A stretch of DNA of 24,695 bases. It comes from Flavobacteriales bacterium. GTDB taxonomy: Bacteria; Bacteroidota; Bacteroidia; Flavobacteriales_F; PHOS-HE28. Below the pieces are notes generated by a model. That model was not told where the DNA came from, made no database searches, and was given only the letters and a program-made list of their open reading frames with translations. Within the stretch, counting starts at the first letter, position 1; each line of letters starts with the position of its first letter. The DNA is taken from positions 1 through 24,695 of the forward strand of contig JALOLX010000001.1 of NCBI GenBank assembly GCA_025455765.1, read 5' to 3'. Positions 15,485 through 23,605 of this stretch are shown here, piece after piece. The translations under genes and the position numbers were made by a program.

Positions 15485-18400
15485 TTCACTTTTTGGAAGA
15501 TGTCCTTGCGGTTCTCAAGCAGCAAGTCAAGGGGTTCGAGGTAGTGCCAGGCGATCACATCGTATCCGGCATCGCGCAGGATGGTGCGCTTGTGTTCGTC
15601 ATCAGCCTTCTGCACCGGGTCGTCATGCACGCTGCCATCGCAGAACACATAGCTGATCTGGCCGTCCAGTTCGTAGCTGAAGTCCGCGCTGATGTAGTGG
15701 CCGGTCTCCTGCTTCAAGCTCACCTGTGCGCGGTTCGGCAGCCGCAGGCCCAGGGCGTGCAGTTTCTTCAGGAAGGTGCGTTCCAGGTCGGATGACCCGT
15801 CCGTGTGGCCCAGCAACCAGTGGAAGTGCGCATCGTAATCGCGCTCACCTTCCATGGGCAACACCTCGCAGTCCATCAGTTTCTCCAACGCGGGCTTCAC
15901 GGCATGACGGTCGATCTTGTCGTGGTCGCGCTGGTTGAAGTAGCTCAGCAGGTTGCGGTAGCTGGCCTTCGGTTCGGTGGGCTCGGTGTCCTTGCGCGTC
16001 ACGGGGTCGAAGTGCAGCAGTTCGAACGCGGCGGCGAACACCTGTTTCATCTCCGTGCCTTGCTTGACCAAGCGCGAGAGCACACCCAAGGTGCCTTCGG
16101 TGGCTTCGTACAGCATCACGTTCGGCACATCGCCCTTGCCCATCACCGTCATACCGATCTCGTTCTCCTCCAGGAAGTAGGTGCGTTCAATAGCGCGCTT
16201 CAAGGCGTAGCCCAAGGTCACCACGCCATCGGCATCCAGCTTCAGGTCGCTCAGGGGTTGTATATAAAGCGTGTCCGAGGTGATGGTGGTATAGAGCCGC
16301 ACCTCCTTGTTAGCCCGGGGAGGCACTTCCTTCAGGTACTTCTCCACGTCGGTCTTGCTCAGCCACTTGCCATTGGCCGGATCGATGGCGAAGCCGTTCT
16401 GCGTGGGCGCGCGGCGCAAGCCTTCGTTCACCTTCACCAATTTGGTGGCCGGCCCATGGATCAGGTTGATCAGGTCGGCCCCGTTATAGCGGGCCACCGC
16501 CTGCTTGGTGGATGCGATGCCTTTCTCGTAATGGAAGTAGTCGGCGATGGTGAAGCCCGTGCGCATGCGGTCCTCCTCTTCGCAATTGATGCGCTGGTAG
16601 GGCCGGGCCTCCGTCTCGTCCAGTTCCACCAGGTTCGCCTTCATGTCCACGGCGGTGCCTTCCAGCGGTGCGCGCGTGATGGGGTCCACGTTTGCGCCGA
16701 TGATCTGGTCGTCCATGAACGCATAGCCCGTGGGCGTGGACACCTTCAAGCGGTGGAAGCCTTCGGTGAAGTGGCTGGCCAGCATGCGGTCCACGCGGAA
16801 CTTGCCGCCGTTGTGGTAGATCACACTGCGCGGCCCGAACTCGCCAAGCGCCACGGTCCGTGGGCGGCTCAGGAAGATGCCCTGGTCCTTGTGCTTGTAG
16901 CCCACGAAGGCGCGTACAGGCAGGCGGGTGAAGTTGTAGCCCGGGAGGAAGCCTTCGGCGGCCAGGTAGCGGAACACATAGAATTCGCTCTCGCCGCCTT
17001 GTTCACGGCTGCTCTCGTTCAGCAACAGGGTGCGCTGCCGAATGGCGAAGCCCAGGTCGCGCCGTGCATCGCGGTGTTCCGGACTATCACTGGAATACGT
17101 GGGGTCGTTGATCACCGCCTGCGAACGGGCCAGCAGGCTGATGGCATGCTTGTACAGCAGCCGCCACCGGTCCAAGCCCTTGTCGAAGTTGCGCCGGAAG
17201 TTGCGGACCTTCTCATTCAGCCAGCTTTCACCGTAGCCCCAGGTGGCCTCGGCCTTCAACCGCTCATGCACAGGGCCTAACAACTCCTGGAAGGCGATCA
17301 TCCACTTGATCCCGTTCTTGGCGATCTGGTCATCGATGTGCGCCGCGATGTCCTCCTTCAAGGGGTAGTGCGGCGCCTTCTCCACCTGTAGGATATCGCT
17401 CACCGAGGTGTGCAGCTCCTTGATGCCCATGTGCATGAGCAGGAAGGCGTTGAAGTGCGTGGCGATGAGCTCCTCATTGGCCAGCTCGATGCGCGCCGGG
17501 GTGATGCTGCCGCTCACCAGTTGCGCGCGCCGCTCAAAGTAGTTGCGGTCGTGCGGGCTCTGGCTGCTGCAGTAGGTGAACACCACGGCGGTCTGCCCGC
17601 TCCTGCCAGCCCGACCGCTGCGCTGGGTGTAGTTGGCCGCGTTGGGTGGCACGTTGCGCATGTGCACCACGTTCAGCTCGGCGATGTCGATGCCCAGTTC
17701 CATGGTGGGGCTGCAGAACAAGGTGTTCACCTTGCCCGAACGGAACTCGCGTTCGCGCTTCTCGCGTTCAGCCGCATCGATCTGCGCAGTGTGCTCACGG
17801 CCCACCACGCCCTGCCCGGCGGGCAGGCCTTCGCGGTAAAGGCGTTGAAAGAAGCGGTTCGGGTCGCTCGCGTGTTCCTTGTAGCGGTACTGGCGCACTT
17901 CATCCACCTGCACCTTCTCACCATCGCCCAGCTTCCACAGCACCTTGTCCAGGCGTAGCCTGTAGCCGGTGACCTTGGTGGGCTTGGTGTTCAGTTCCTC
18001 CTTGGCCAGGAAGTGGCCGGCGTGGAGCTTTTCGCAGAGCTGGATGATGAACTGCAAATAGTCCGCACCCGTCATTGCGGGCAGGCCCTTGTCCCGGTGC
18101 TTGCGCTTCACATAGCGCCCCACACCGCTCAGGAAGCCGATGCTTCGGGTGAAGATGCGCTTGGCTTTCTCCTCGGCCTTCTCATAGGCCATGTAGCTCG
18201 GCACCTCGATGTGCTCATCCTGGTCCATGGACCAGAGCTTCTCGCGGTCCAGTTTCTCGTTCAGGAAGTCCTCCGTGGTGGCCCGGTCCCGATCGATCTT
18301 GTGGTAGGTGATCGCGTAGTTGGTGCGGAAGAACGTAAGGATCTGCCGCAGGAAGTTGGCCCGCTCCGTGGCGTTCATCATGGCCAACAAGGGCAGGTTG

Positions 18401-20784
18401 GCCCAGCGCTCATCCTGCGCCGCGTATTGGTCCAGCCGCTCATAGTCAATTTCCAACAAGGCGCACTGCTCCAGGTTGGGCAGGTTGAAACGCCAGCCAC
18501 GCTTCAAGTCGTAGATGATGCGGAGCAGCAGGTAATCCTTCAGTGCCCGTTCGTTGTCGGGGTCCGGCCAGGTCGGGTCCGGTGAAGGGTTCACGGCGTA
18601 TTCATCTTCCGGTAGGCGCAGTTGCTTGGCCACCGCCTCAGCGATCAGTTCCACCGAGAGCGAATTGCCGGGCGCTGCTACCAGTGCTGCATGGATGGCG
18701 GCGCGCAGGCGGGCCGTGGTGATGAAGTCATTGAAGTGTCCGCTCTGCAACGAGGCGTCCTGCCGGTTATCCGTGAAGCTTAGCAGGCGCCGCTTCTCCT
18801 TCTCCACCTGCTGTGCGGCCATGCCGTTGATCACGGAATAGCTCAGGATGGTGGTGGCGGTGCTCCGGCCTTCATTACCAAGGCGCATCAACTTGCCGAT
18901 CTCGCTCGCACGGTCATCGTAGTAGATGATGCCCGAGGTGGGGTCCACCAACAGCTTCGCGCCCATGTACCAGCCTGCGAAGGGATACCTGGCCGGGTTC
19001 GCTTCCAAGCTCCATTCGCCCTTGGCGTTGAAGTGGATGGGGTGCGGGAGGCGGGCGCGGTAGTAATCGTCCAGCACATCGCCGCTCTTTCGCTTCTTGA
19101 ACCACGAGGCAGGCAGGTATTGCTCTTCGTCATCGGACCAGAGCGGGTCCTCACCGGGTTCGGCCCAAACGAGGTAGCCCTTGGGGAACTGGAGCATGTC
19201 CATCGGCTTCCCGCTCAGCTTCACCTGCTTCTTGCGGTCGGCCTTCGGTGCGCGGTCCGGCATGTCGTCCGGGTCGCGAGGCTTCATCACGCCTTTCTCG
19301 CCATCGAGCTCCACGCATAGGAACTCACGCCCACTGAACCGGCTGAACAGCACCGGGTATAACGAGCGGTCCTCGCCATCGATGTTCACGTACAGCGCAT
19401 CGTCGAAGATCACCTTGCGCGTCTGTTTGTCATCCAGCGTTACGCGCACCGTGTTCGTCTGCGCGATGAACTGGTGGATCTTCAGCGGCAGGTAACTGCG
19501 GCGCTTCTCCTCCAGGATCGCGTTCTTGTTCAGTTGCTCGCTCCACTGGAACAGCTCCTGCAAGCGCGTGTGGCATAGGGCTTCAGCGGCTCCGGTCTCT
19601 TCAGCCAACCGCTTCGTGATCTCGGTGAAGGTGAACGGTGCCCGGCGCGTGAAGCGGTCGGCGCCTTCCTCCTGCAACGCAACCGTTCGTTCAAGCCAAG
19701 CGGCTAGGGGATGGATCAGGAACTCCTGCTCCGGTCCGGTCTTGGCGATGGGTTCCTTCAGGGCCACTTGCATCTGGGCCTTGCTGAGGTCCGCCGCCTT
19801 TATGGTGGTGATGGCGTTCAGCGTTTCCTCCACCACCTGGTCCGTGCCGAACGGGGTACCGAAGATGGAGGTGGCCACTTCGGCCACGGTCGTCTTGCGC
19901 TTCACCGGATCATCCCCTGTGGCCATGGTGGCCGAGGTGCCGATGCAGACCAGCTTTTGTTTAGCTGCACCACTGATCCGCTTCATCAGCATGGCGATGT
20001 CCGCACCTTGCCGACCGCGATAGGTGTGCAGTTCGTCCAACACCACAAAGCGGAGGTGGTCCTGCATGCTGTCGCGCATCCATTCCTCCCGCTGGCGCGT
20101 CATGATCAGCTCCAGCATCATGTAGTTGGTGAGGATGATGTCCGGCTGCTCCGCGCGGATGCTCTCGCGCGCCTCATCCCGCTCCTGGCCTGTGTACTTG
20201 CGGTAGGTGATGGGGAACACCTTGCCGGTACGTTCCCGCAGCTCCTTGATCTCCTGTTCCACCACCGCAGGTTCATTCACCTCGGGGCCGCTGTGCCCAA
20301 CGAAAGACCGCAGCCATCGCCGCTCATACTTCTTGATCTCCTGGTCCTGCGAGTTGATCAGGGCGTTCATGGGGTACACCAGGAAGGCCTTGATCCCTTT
20401 CGGCTTCGGGTCCAGCTTCAGGATGTGGTCGAACACCGTGGCCAGGTAGGTCAGCGATTTGCCGGAGCCCGTCCCGGAGGTCACCACAAAGCCCTTGCCT
20501 TGGGTGCCCATGCTGATGGCCTCCACCTGGTGGTCGAACAGGTCGAGGTTCCCGAACGTGCGCTTCGTCTCCGCCGTGATCACCTTCCGGTCCACCAGCT
20601 CCTGCAGCTTCGCACTGCTCCGGAACGCCGGGTTGAACTGCAATAGCGGCTCCGGAATGAAGCGCCCAGAGTTCATCGCCTTATCCACTTCGGCCTTCAT
20701 CCGCTCATCCATCGGCGGGAAGAAGGAACGCAGATAGGCGTCGTAGTTGTCGGTTACGTTCTTGTGGAGGTGGAAGGCGTCCAT
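15481..20784 (-). CDS. Giant DEAD/DEAH helicase with DUF1998-type region and nuclease-like C-terminus (DrmA/DrmB-, MrfA- or DruE-like)
   Basis: This is the first gene of the operon, 1767 residues from the ATG at 20784 (a GTG one codon earlier is possible). Positions here count from that GTG. Lobe 1 has LFDHQVEAI (83-91), Walker A SGTGSGKS (104-111), DELH (251-254) and TSAT (284-287). After a long insertion, lobe 2 shows CSPTMELGIDIAELNVV near 1030 and YTQRSGRAGRSG near 1060. The C-terminal third has a DUF1998-like part (VPNVMLYEATEGTLGVL near 1560; LLSYFNQRDHDKIDRH near 1620). In MrfA-like proteins this last motif is preceded by two zinc-binding cysteines (CYxCL); here it reads SYRNL. The final 90 residues (ISADFSYEL, FCDGSVHDD, RDAGYDVIAWHY) resemble a Vsr/PD-(D/E)XK core. 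It may act as the loader or sensor translocase of the system. No separate drmB or drmC gene is visible. Confidence 0.88.
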   Translation of the reverse strand: MDAFHLHKNVTDNYDAYLRSFFPPMDERMKAEVDKAMNSGRFIPEPLLQFNPAFRSSAKLQELVDRKVITAETKRTFGNLDLFDHQVEAISMGTQGKGFVVTSGTGSGKSLTYLATVFDHILKLDPKPKGIKAFLVYPMNALINSQDQEIKKYERRWLRSFVGHSGPEVNEPAVVEQEIKELRERTGKVFPITYRKYTGQERDEARESIRAEQPDIILTNYMMLELIMTRQREEWMRDSMQDHLRFVVLDELHTYRGRQGADIAMLMKRISGAAKQKLVCIGTSATMATGDDPVKRKTTVAEVATSIFGTPFGTDQVVEETLNAITTIKAADLSKAQMQVALKEPIAKTGPEQEFLIHPLAAWLERTVALQEEGADRFTRRAPFTFTEITKRLAEETGAAEALCHTRLQELFQWSEQLNKNAILEEKRRSYLPLKIHQFIAQTNTVRVTLDDKQTRKVIFDDALYVNIDGEDRSLYPVLFSRFSGREFLCVELDGEKGVMKPRDPDDMPDRAPKADRKKQVKLSGKPMDMLQFPKGYLVWAEPGEDPLWSDDEEQYLPASWFKKRKSGDVLDDYYRARLPHPIHFNAKGEWSLEANPARYPFAGWYMGAKLLVDPTSGIIYYDDRASEIGKLMRLGNEGRSTATTILSYSVINGMAAQQVEKEKRRLLSFTDNRQDASLQSGHFNDFITTARLRAAIHAALVAAPGNSLSVELIAEAVAKQLRLPEDEYAVNPSPDPTWPDPDNERALKDYLLLRIIYDLKRGWRFNLPNLEQCALLEIDYERLDQYAAQDERWANLPLLAMMNATERANFLRQILTFFRTNYAITYHKIDRDRATTEDFLNEKLDREKLWSMDQDEHIEVPSYMAYEKAEEKAKRIFTRSIGFLSGVGRYVKRKHRDKGLPAMTGADYLQFIIQLCEKLHAGHFLAKEELNTKPTKVTGYRLRLDKVLWKLGDGEKVQVDEVRQYRYKEHASDPNRFFQRLYREGLPAGQGVVGREHTAQIDAAEREKREREFRSGKVNTLFCSPTMELGIDIAELNVVHMRNVPPNAANYTQRSGRAGRSGQTAVVFTYCSSQSPHDRNYFERRAQLVSGSITPARIELANEELIATHFNAFLLMHMGIKELHTSVSDILQVEKAPHYPLKEDIAAHIDDQIAKNGIKWMIAFQELLGPVHERLKAEATWGYGESWLNEKVRNFRRNFDKGLDRWRLLYKHAISLLARSQAVINDPTYSSDSPEHRDARRDLGFAIRQRTLLLNESSREQGGESEFYVFRYLAAEGFLPGYNFTRLPVRAFVGYKHKDQGIFLSRPRTVALGEFGPRSVIYHNGGKFRVDRMLASHFTEGFHRLKVSTPTGYAFMDDQIIGANVDPITRAPLEGTAVDMKANLVELDETEARPYQRINCEEEDRMRTGFTIADYFHYEKGIASTKQAVARYNGADLINLIHGPATKLVKVNEGLRRAPTQNGFAIDPANGKWLSKTDVEKYLKEVPPRANKEVRLYTTITSDTLYIQPLSDLKLDADGVVTLGYALKRAIERTYFLEENEIGMTVMGKGDVPNVMLYEATEGTLGVLSRLVKQGTEMKQVFAAAFELLHFDPVTRKDTEPTEPKASYRNLLSYFNQRDHDKIDRHAVKPALEKLMDCEVLPMEGERDYDAHFHWLLGHTDGSSDLERTFLKKLHALGLRLPNRAQVSLKQETGHYISADFSYELDGQISYVFCDGSVHDDPVQKADDEHKRTILRDAGYDVIAWHYLEPLDLLLENRKDIFQKVK

Positions 20785-20787
20785 CAC

Positions 20788-21601
20788 TTATCAAGACTTC
20801 ACTAGAGAGCCATTTTCGACCATCTTCTGGCGTAAATTCTTGGCCCGCAAGATACCCGCCAAAAAATCCCCGCGCTACTCGTAGAAACACGGCATCCCTC
20901 ACTTTATTCGGAGGCTGCTCTAGCGACCCCTTTCCAGCTAGCTCCACAAAGCTTGACGCCCAGAGCCGCCACGCCTTTCCGCCGCGCGGGCTTGGGCTCG
21001 ACCCTTCGCTGATCCGCCGAAGTGGACCATTATGCCTTTGGCACACCGCACTGCGCTGTAACACCTAGGGGACTCCGAAAAACCGCCCTTTGGTGAAAAT
21101 TCAAGTGATTTATCTTCCTTGTTTTCAGATGCTTACCCACTCCATCAGGCGCCTCACCATGTGCGTAAACGGGTCCTCTCCGGGCCGGGAGCGGGGCTAT
21201 TCATTTGTCCCCATGAACCAGCCGACCCGGCATCATCGAGGATCACCAACGGCCTGCGCAACGCACGTGCTGCGCGAGTCATGGCGCAACCGCTGCATAT
21301 GCAAACACCTGATCATCAAGGAGAAAAATTCAGCCGAAGGGTGTCGTTTTTTCGGTCCGCACCCCATCGGAGGTTTGCCGCCGATGCGCCGCACCAGCAT
21401 TTCGCCACTGCAGGGTTTCGCAGCCTTCACCACGTTGGTCGAGGGGGCCTCGATAGCGTTCGTGCCAGCTGACCCGCCTGGCTCTTGGCTCGGGTCAAAC
21501 GCCGATAGCGCGATCGATCATTCACGCGGCACCCCCCCTCCGCACCCGGGGCCAAACATTAGCCCCTTTCTGCCTTTTTTCGTATCGTCCTTTGTGCTGC
21601 C
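20788..21601. other. Intergenic region without a convincing gene
   Basis: About 800 bp lie between the divergent defence operon and the plus-strand genes. Open frames exist on both strands, but none has a recognisable domain, consistent codon preference or a promoter box at its start. The minus-strand frame ending in the helicase gene at 20705-21064 is disregarded for the same reason. A short palindrome (CATCGG to CCGATG, about 21366-21387) is present without a T-tract. The part at 20941-21010 contains GAGCCGCCACG (20963-20973), also found in part in the repeat region at 23505-23515, and may be a degenerate interspersed repeat. Confidence 0.5.
20847..20854 (-). promoter_or_regulatory. Possible -7 box of the defence operon
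   Basis: TATCTTGC on the minus strand lies about 62 bases upstream of the ATG at 20784 and follows the TAnnTTGC pattern seen before 4305 and 4912. There is no convincing -33 TTG at the right distance, so the call is weak. No other promoter candidate was seen inside the operon. Confidence 0.25.
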
Positions 21602-22339
21602 ATGACACACGTGCGCAGCCATCGCCCCCTGGTCCGGACCAACGCCCTGATGTGGTGGTGGTCGTTGGCCGCCACAGGCGCGCTGTTCTGTGCGCATGAT
21701 GGATCCTTGGGGACCGATGTGCCTCTTCGCCCCGGCGGCCATGCCGTACTGACAGCCAAGCCATGCGCGATGCCTTTGGACATGGCCAGCAGGACGACCG
21801 GGAGCCCCCTGATGATGGGGAACTCTGCGTTGGAGCTGGACCACACGGTCTCTCCGCTGAGCTGCATGGGCACTCCGCACAACGGCAAGCGCTCTCCGCA
21901 GAACGACACGATCTCACCTCGGCACAACAAGAGATCTGCGCAGTACGACATGAGCGCCCCGCCCTGTGTCTTGAACGCTCCGCAACACACCATGATCCCT
22001 GCGCAGCACGACCTGATCTTTCCACCGTGCAACATGATCTCTCCGCTGTGCGACTTGATCTCTCCGCAGTGCAACATGATCGGACCGCCGCGGAGCTTAT
22101 CCGGAAAGGGGGCGCGGTACCGGCGCCCGACCCACCCTTCCCTGGCCGTTGGGCCAGCACCCCATGGCGCTGAACGTGAAGAGCTTATGCGTTCGGGCCA
22201 CGACCGAGGCCCTCCGCTGTGTGGCTACGCACGAGGTCCGCCAGCGACCGCGCGACACCCTCGGGACCGGGGTTCCCAGGTCCCTTCGACAACTCGAACG
22301 ATCATTTCCTGCGGGGTCACCCGGCACGTTCAGTGGTGA
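21602..22339 (+). CDS. Hypothetical protein with eleven 7-residue repeats
   Basis: This frame encodes 245 residues with an N-terminal hydrophobic segment (ALMWWWSLAATGALFCAH, about 15-32) that could be a signal peptide or anchor. Residues 84-160 are eleven units of seven residues with consensus S-P-Q-C-N-M-I. This reading frame has the highest share of G/C-ending codons over the N-terminus and the repeats, which is why it is preferred over the other frames. Those frames are also open, because 21 is a multiple of three. After residue 165 the sequence loses protein character, so the true end may be a decayed tail. No family is recognised. The region could also be non-coding tandem repeat. Confidence 0.4.
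   Translation: MTHVRSHRPLVRTNALMWWWSLAATGALFCAHDGSLGTDVPLRPGGHAVLTAKPCAMPLDMASRTTGSPLMMGNSALELDHTVSPLSCMGTPHNGKRSPQNDTISPRHNKRSAQYDMSAPPCVLNAPQHTMIPAQHDLIFPPCNMISPLCDLISPQCNMIGPPRSLSGKGARYRRPTHPSLAVGPAPHGAEREELMRSGHDRGPPLCGYARGPPATARHPRDRGSQVPSTTRTIISCGVTRHVQW
21851..22081. repeat. Tandem array of eleven degenerate 21-bp units
   Basis: The unit consensus is TCTCCGCAGTGCAACATGATC with no length variation across 231 bp. The last three units (22019-22081) are the most alike, the first ones the most diverged. Fixed spacing with base substitutions but no frame-breaking indels suggests selection for a reading frame, although an array in which only whole units are gained or lost would look similar. 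Confidence 0.8.
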
Positions 22340-22355
22340 CAAAAACGAACAAAAA

Positions 22356-22970
22356 ATGGCAGCCTTAAAAGAAACTGCTCGGCTGACGCCGAGCGAACTG
22401 GCCAACAAGGCCGATCACATCGTGGAACAGATGACGGATAACGTCGCCTTTCCCTCCCCTCAACCGAGCCTGGCCTCCATCACCACCGCAGCCACTGCGC
22501 TGCGGGCGGCGATCACCGCTGCGATGGGCGGCGGTCGGATGGAGGTCGCCGTGCGCAATGCGCGGCGCAATGAGCTGAAAGACCTCGTTGACCGCTTGGC
22601 GGAACACGTTTCGAGCGTGGCCGGCAAGGACGAGGAACTGGTCCTCAGTTCTGGATTCGGGTTCCGCCGCCAGGCCGGGCCCCTGGCCGAACCCAGCATG
22701 CCGCGCAACCTGTCCGCTCGCATCAATGAGCATGTGGGTCGTGTGGACCTGGCCTGGACGCCCGTGCCGGAAGCACTCACCTACCACATCCTGCACCACG
22801 CGAGCGATCCGCTTGCGGTGGACGGTTGGACGTTGGTGGGCGTGAGCACCCGCGCGGCGTTCTCGGTGAAAGGGCTGACCAGTGGCAAGCAGGCCCATTT
22901 TAAGGTGGCCGGCATCGGCACCCGCGGCATGGGGCCGTGGAGCCAGGTGGCCAGTAGCCTGGTGAAATAG
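22356..22970 (+). CDS. Fibronectin type III domain protein
   Basis: The protein has 204 residues. The first 85 are helical (TPSELANKADHIVEQMTDN, then ARRNELKDLVDRLAEHVSSV). A linker with a LSSGFGFRR turn follows. Residues about 115-204 form one fibronectin type III domain (MPRNLSARI, VDLAWTPVPEALTYHI, GWTLVGVS, then GKQAHFKVAGIGTRGMGPWS). There is no signal peptide. Small proteins of this layout are common in Bacteroidota, with no defined role known to me. The frame extends upstream to 22149, but the ATG at 22356 is preferred because an A-rich leader, typical for this phylum, precedes it and the protein-like sequence begins there. A strong terminator follows 77 bp after the stop. Confidence 0.8.
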   Translation: MAALKETARLTPSELANKADHIVEQMTDNVAFPSPQPSLASITTAATALRAAITAAMGGGRMEVAVRNARRNELKDLVDRLAEHVSSVAGKDEELVLSSGFGFRRQAGPLAEPSMPRNLSARINEHVGRVDLAWTPVPEALTYHILHHASDPLAVDGWTLVGVSTRAAFSVKGLTSGKQAHFKVAGIGTRGMGPWSQVASSLVK

Positions 22971-23046
22971 GCGGGGGCAGAGGGGCCGCGGCAACGGTAA
23001 CCCTCCACCCCCTCCATGTTGTAATCACCAACTCTTCCGAAGAAGT

Positions 23047-23080
23047 GAAGGCCCTGCGAAAGTAGGGCCTTCATTTTTTT
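23047..23080 (+). terminator. Rho-independent terminator after the FN3 gene
   Basis: A perfect 9-bp stem, GAAGGCCCT (47-55) against AGGGCCTTC (64-72), has an 8-base loop GCGAAAGT and is followed by a run of seven T (23074-23080). It ends transcription of the gene at 22356-22970. Confidence 0.9.
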
Positions 23081-23089
23081 GGGGGGGAA

Positions 23090-23122
23090 GTGTGGGGTGT
23101 GAGGTGTGGGGTGTGAGGTGTG
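23090..23122. repeat. Short tandem repeat, 14-bp unit
   Basis: GTGTGGGGTGTGAG occurs twice in direct succession (23090-23103 and 23104-23117), followed by a third partial copy. It is a G-rich simple sequence directly after the terminator. Confidence 0.8.
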
Positions 23123-23134
23123 AAGGGGCCTGTG

Positions 23135-23483
23135 TTGGGGAGAGTGGTGGTGGTTTCGCTGCGGGAGGTTGGGTGAACGGCCGGGCGGACGCGGTGGTGG
23201 TTCCGGGCGGCGGTGGGCGGTCTTTTCCGCCACGGCCGGACCAGTGCATGACCCATTCCACCGGGGTACCTGTAGCGTCGACGCCACCGGCTCGACCTGC
23301 AGGGATCCCGGTTGGCGTTCGCAATGTGGGTGGGCGATGTGTCCCCGGGGGGCCTACGTGTAGGAGAGCGGTGCTGTGTGCGCTACGGGAGGTTGAGTGA
23401 ACGGCCGGGCGGTCGCCTGGGTGGTGATCGGGGTGGTGTGGTAGTGTGGGTCGGCCACGAGTGCATCCGTTCCACCCTTTTGG
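23135..23483. repeat. Intergenic direct repeat, copy 1 (about 348 bp)
   Basis: This copy pairs with 23606-23952. Long blocks match with few changes, for example GTAGCGTCGACGCCACCGGC and TCGACCTGC, then GTTGGCGTTCGCA and GTGGGTGGGCGATGTGTC. The distance between corresponding points is 468-471 bp. Each copy itself holds two versions of a GGAGAGnGGTG, TTCGCTnCGGG and GGTTGnGTG motif about 220-230 bp apart, so the region may derive from repeated doubling. Open frames here are proline-rich on the minus strand and change between copies; I consider them shadows. Confidence 0.75.
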
Positions 23484-23498
23484 CGGCAAAAGGGTGGA
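23471..23498. repeat. Perfect 11-bp hairpin in the intergenic region
   Basis: TCCACCCTTTT (23471-23481) and AAAAGGGTGGA (23488-23498) pair fully around the loop GGCGGC. It lies at the end of repeat copy 1. There is no T-tract, so it is not a standard terminator. It may be an interspersed repeat element of this lineage. Confidence 0.75.
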
Positions 23499-23605
23499 GC
23501 CCCAAAGCCGCCACGATCAAAGCACGGCGCAAGTGTTTTCGGGTGCATGGTGGTATGTCTTCTGGGCCGTGCCGCGCTGATCGTGGACGGCCACCGCACC
23601 CTGTA

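Noticed and set aside
20971..21010. tRNA-like or tmRNA-like 3' end (GGGTCGAGCCC on the minus strand)
   Set aside because: The flanking bases do not form a T-arm of correct stem and loop size, and no acceptor or anticodon arms could be drawn.
20705..21064. Minus-strand frame of 119 residues upstream of the giant helicase
   Set aside because: It overlaps the helicase start, has no recognisable domain, and its codon use is not gene-like.
21090..21605. Plus-strand frame of 171 residues
   Set aside because: Composition and codon pattern look non-coding, with no domain or promoter box.
21851..22081. CRISPR array
   Set aside because: The units are contiguous 21-bp repeats without unique spacers, and no cas genes are nearby.
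22149..22355. Longer start for the FN3 protein
   Set aside because: It overlaps the repeat-containing frame and reads as non-protein-like; the A-rich leader directly precedes 22356.
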